Positions 63,902-64,000 of a stretch of DNA of 64,000 bases are shown in pieces. The position numbers and the translations under genes were made by a program. The stretch lies in contig NZ_JANHMQ010000004.1 in assembly GCF_024609325.1 (NCBI RefSeq), positions 154,460-218,459 on the forward strand, in the 5' to 3' direction. Each line of letters starts with the position of its first letter. Within the stretch, counting starts at the first letter, position 1. The notes beneath the pieces are model-generated. The model had not been told where the DNA came from. It was given only the letters and a program-made list of their open reading frames with translations, and made no database searches. This DNA comes from Geothrix fuzhouensis (GTDB lineage Bacteria; Acidobacteriota; Holophagae; Holophagales; Holophagaceae).

Positions 63902-64000
63902 GCCGCTGATTACAGTGATGATGGTGATTGGGCCTCGGATGCTTCCCGCATGGGCCCGCCGGAGGCGGCTTCCGGCGGTGCCGGAAGTCATGGGGGGTGG
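63902..64000. repeat. Family 2 palindromic element, cut by the window end
   Basis: Starting GCCGCTGAT, this matches the reverse complement of the right part of the element at 19239-19536 over all visible bases, including TTCCCGCATGGGCCCGCCG, GGAGGCGGCTTCCGG-type hairpin and CATGGGGG. The rest lies beyond the window. Confidence 0.8.

Overview
The window is a high-GC chromosomal segment from a Gram-negative bacterium. It carries outer-membrane and lipoprotein genes, a dTDP-rhamnose/O-polysaccharide locus, and a complete tRNA-tuf-secE-nusG-ribosomal protein-rpoBC block. Overall gene content and protein style suggest an Acidobacteriota lineage near Holophagae/Geothrix. That is an inference from resemblance, not from an rRNA gene, because none is present.

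Layout: (1) 1-3.8 kb holds an arsenic locus read rightwards: rhodanese-like fragment, Bar/ArsN-type acetyltransferase, thioredoxin-type arsC, a palindromic operator, arsR, arsM, an ArsP-type permease and a small CxxC redox protein. (2) 3.9-5.6 kb holds tyrA with a C-terminal chorismate mutase, and a DUF2461 gene. (3) 5.6-7.0 kb holds sodB preceded (on its 3' side) by a tandem array of copies of its own last 30 codons, mixed with hairpin-forming repeats. (4) 7.1-10.3 kb holds oxidative-stress genes (dps, DUF3501-like, rubrerythrin, flavin-binding protein) and a class A beta-lactamase. (5) 10.3-19.1 kb holds mostly small enzymes and envelope proteins (YaiI family, FMN reductase, DoxX, YciI, SRPBCC, CPBP protease, a short YidC, two lipoproteins, folE). 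(6) 19.2-31.8 kb holds a large palindromic element, purM, malic enzyme, an acyltransferase, an ScfR/RamB-type regulator divergent from aceA, a MITE-like element, a secreted hydrolase, frr, a TauE/SafE permease, a FadL-like porin and rlmB. (7) 31.8-46.4 kb is tRNA-Tyr, -Gly, -Thr, tuf, rpmG, tRNA-Trp, secE, nusG, rplK, rplA, rplJ, rplL, rpoB, rpoC. (8) 46.5-61.1 kb is the surface-polysaccharide locus: wzz-like, rmlA, rmlC, an inserted GxxExxY nuclease-like gene, rmlD, rmlB, wzx, glycosyltransferases, an O-antigen polymerase/ligase-type protein, a KAS III/SDR/GNAT trio and a polysaccharide deacetylase. (9) pnp closes the window, followed by a second copy of the large palindromic element cut by the window end.

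The dispersed repeats are the least ordinary content. Four families are visible. Family 1 is a palindrome built from three CACCGAT units per arm (14.6, 15.5, 48.7, 49.2, 50.1 kb); one copy supplies the start codon of the GxxExxY gene and another the C-terminus of RmlD. Family 2 is an element of about 300 bp ending in CACTGAT units (19.2 and 63.9 kb). Family 3 is a REP-like element with GCCGGGT/ACCCGGC ends (5.8, 6.4, 28.3 kb). Family 4 is a structured 65-85 base element (5.9, 6.2, 34.9 kb) with an apparent compensatory base change in its outer stem. RpoB also carries an insertion with eight cysteines in its N-terminal region that looks like a pair of zinc ribbons.
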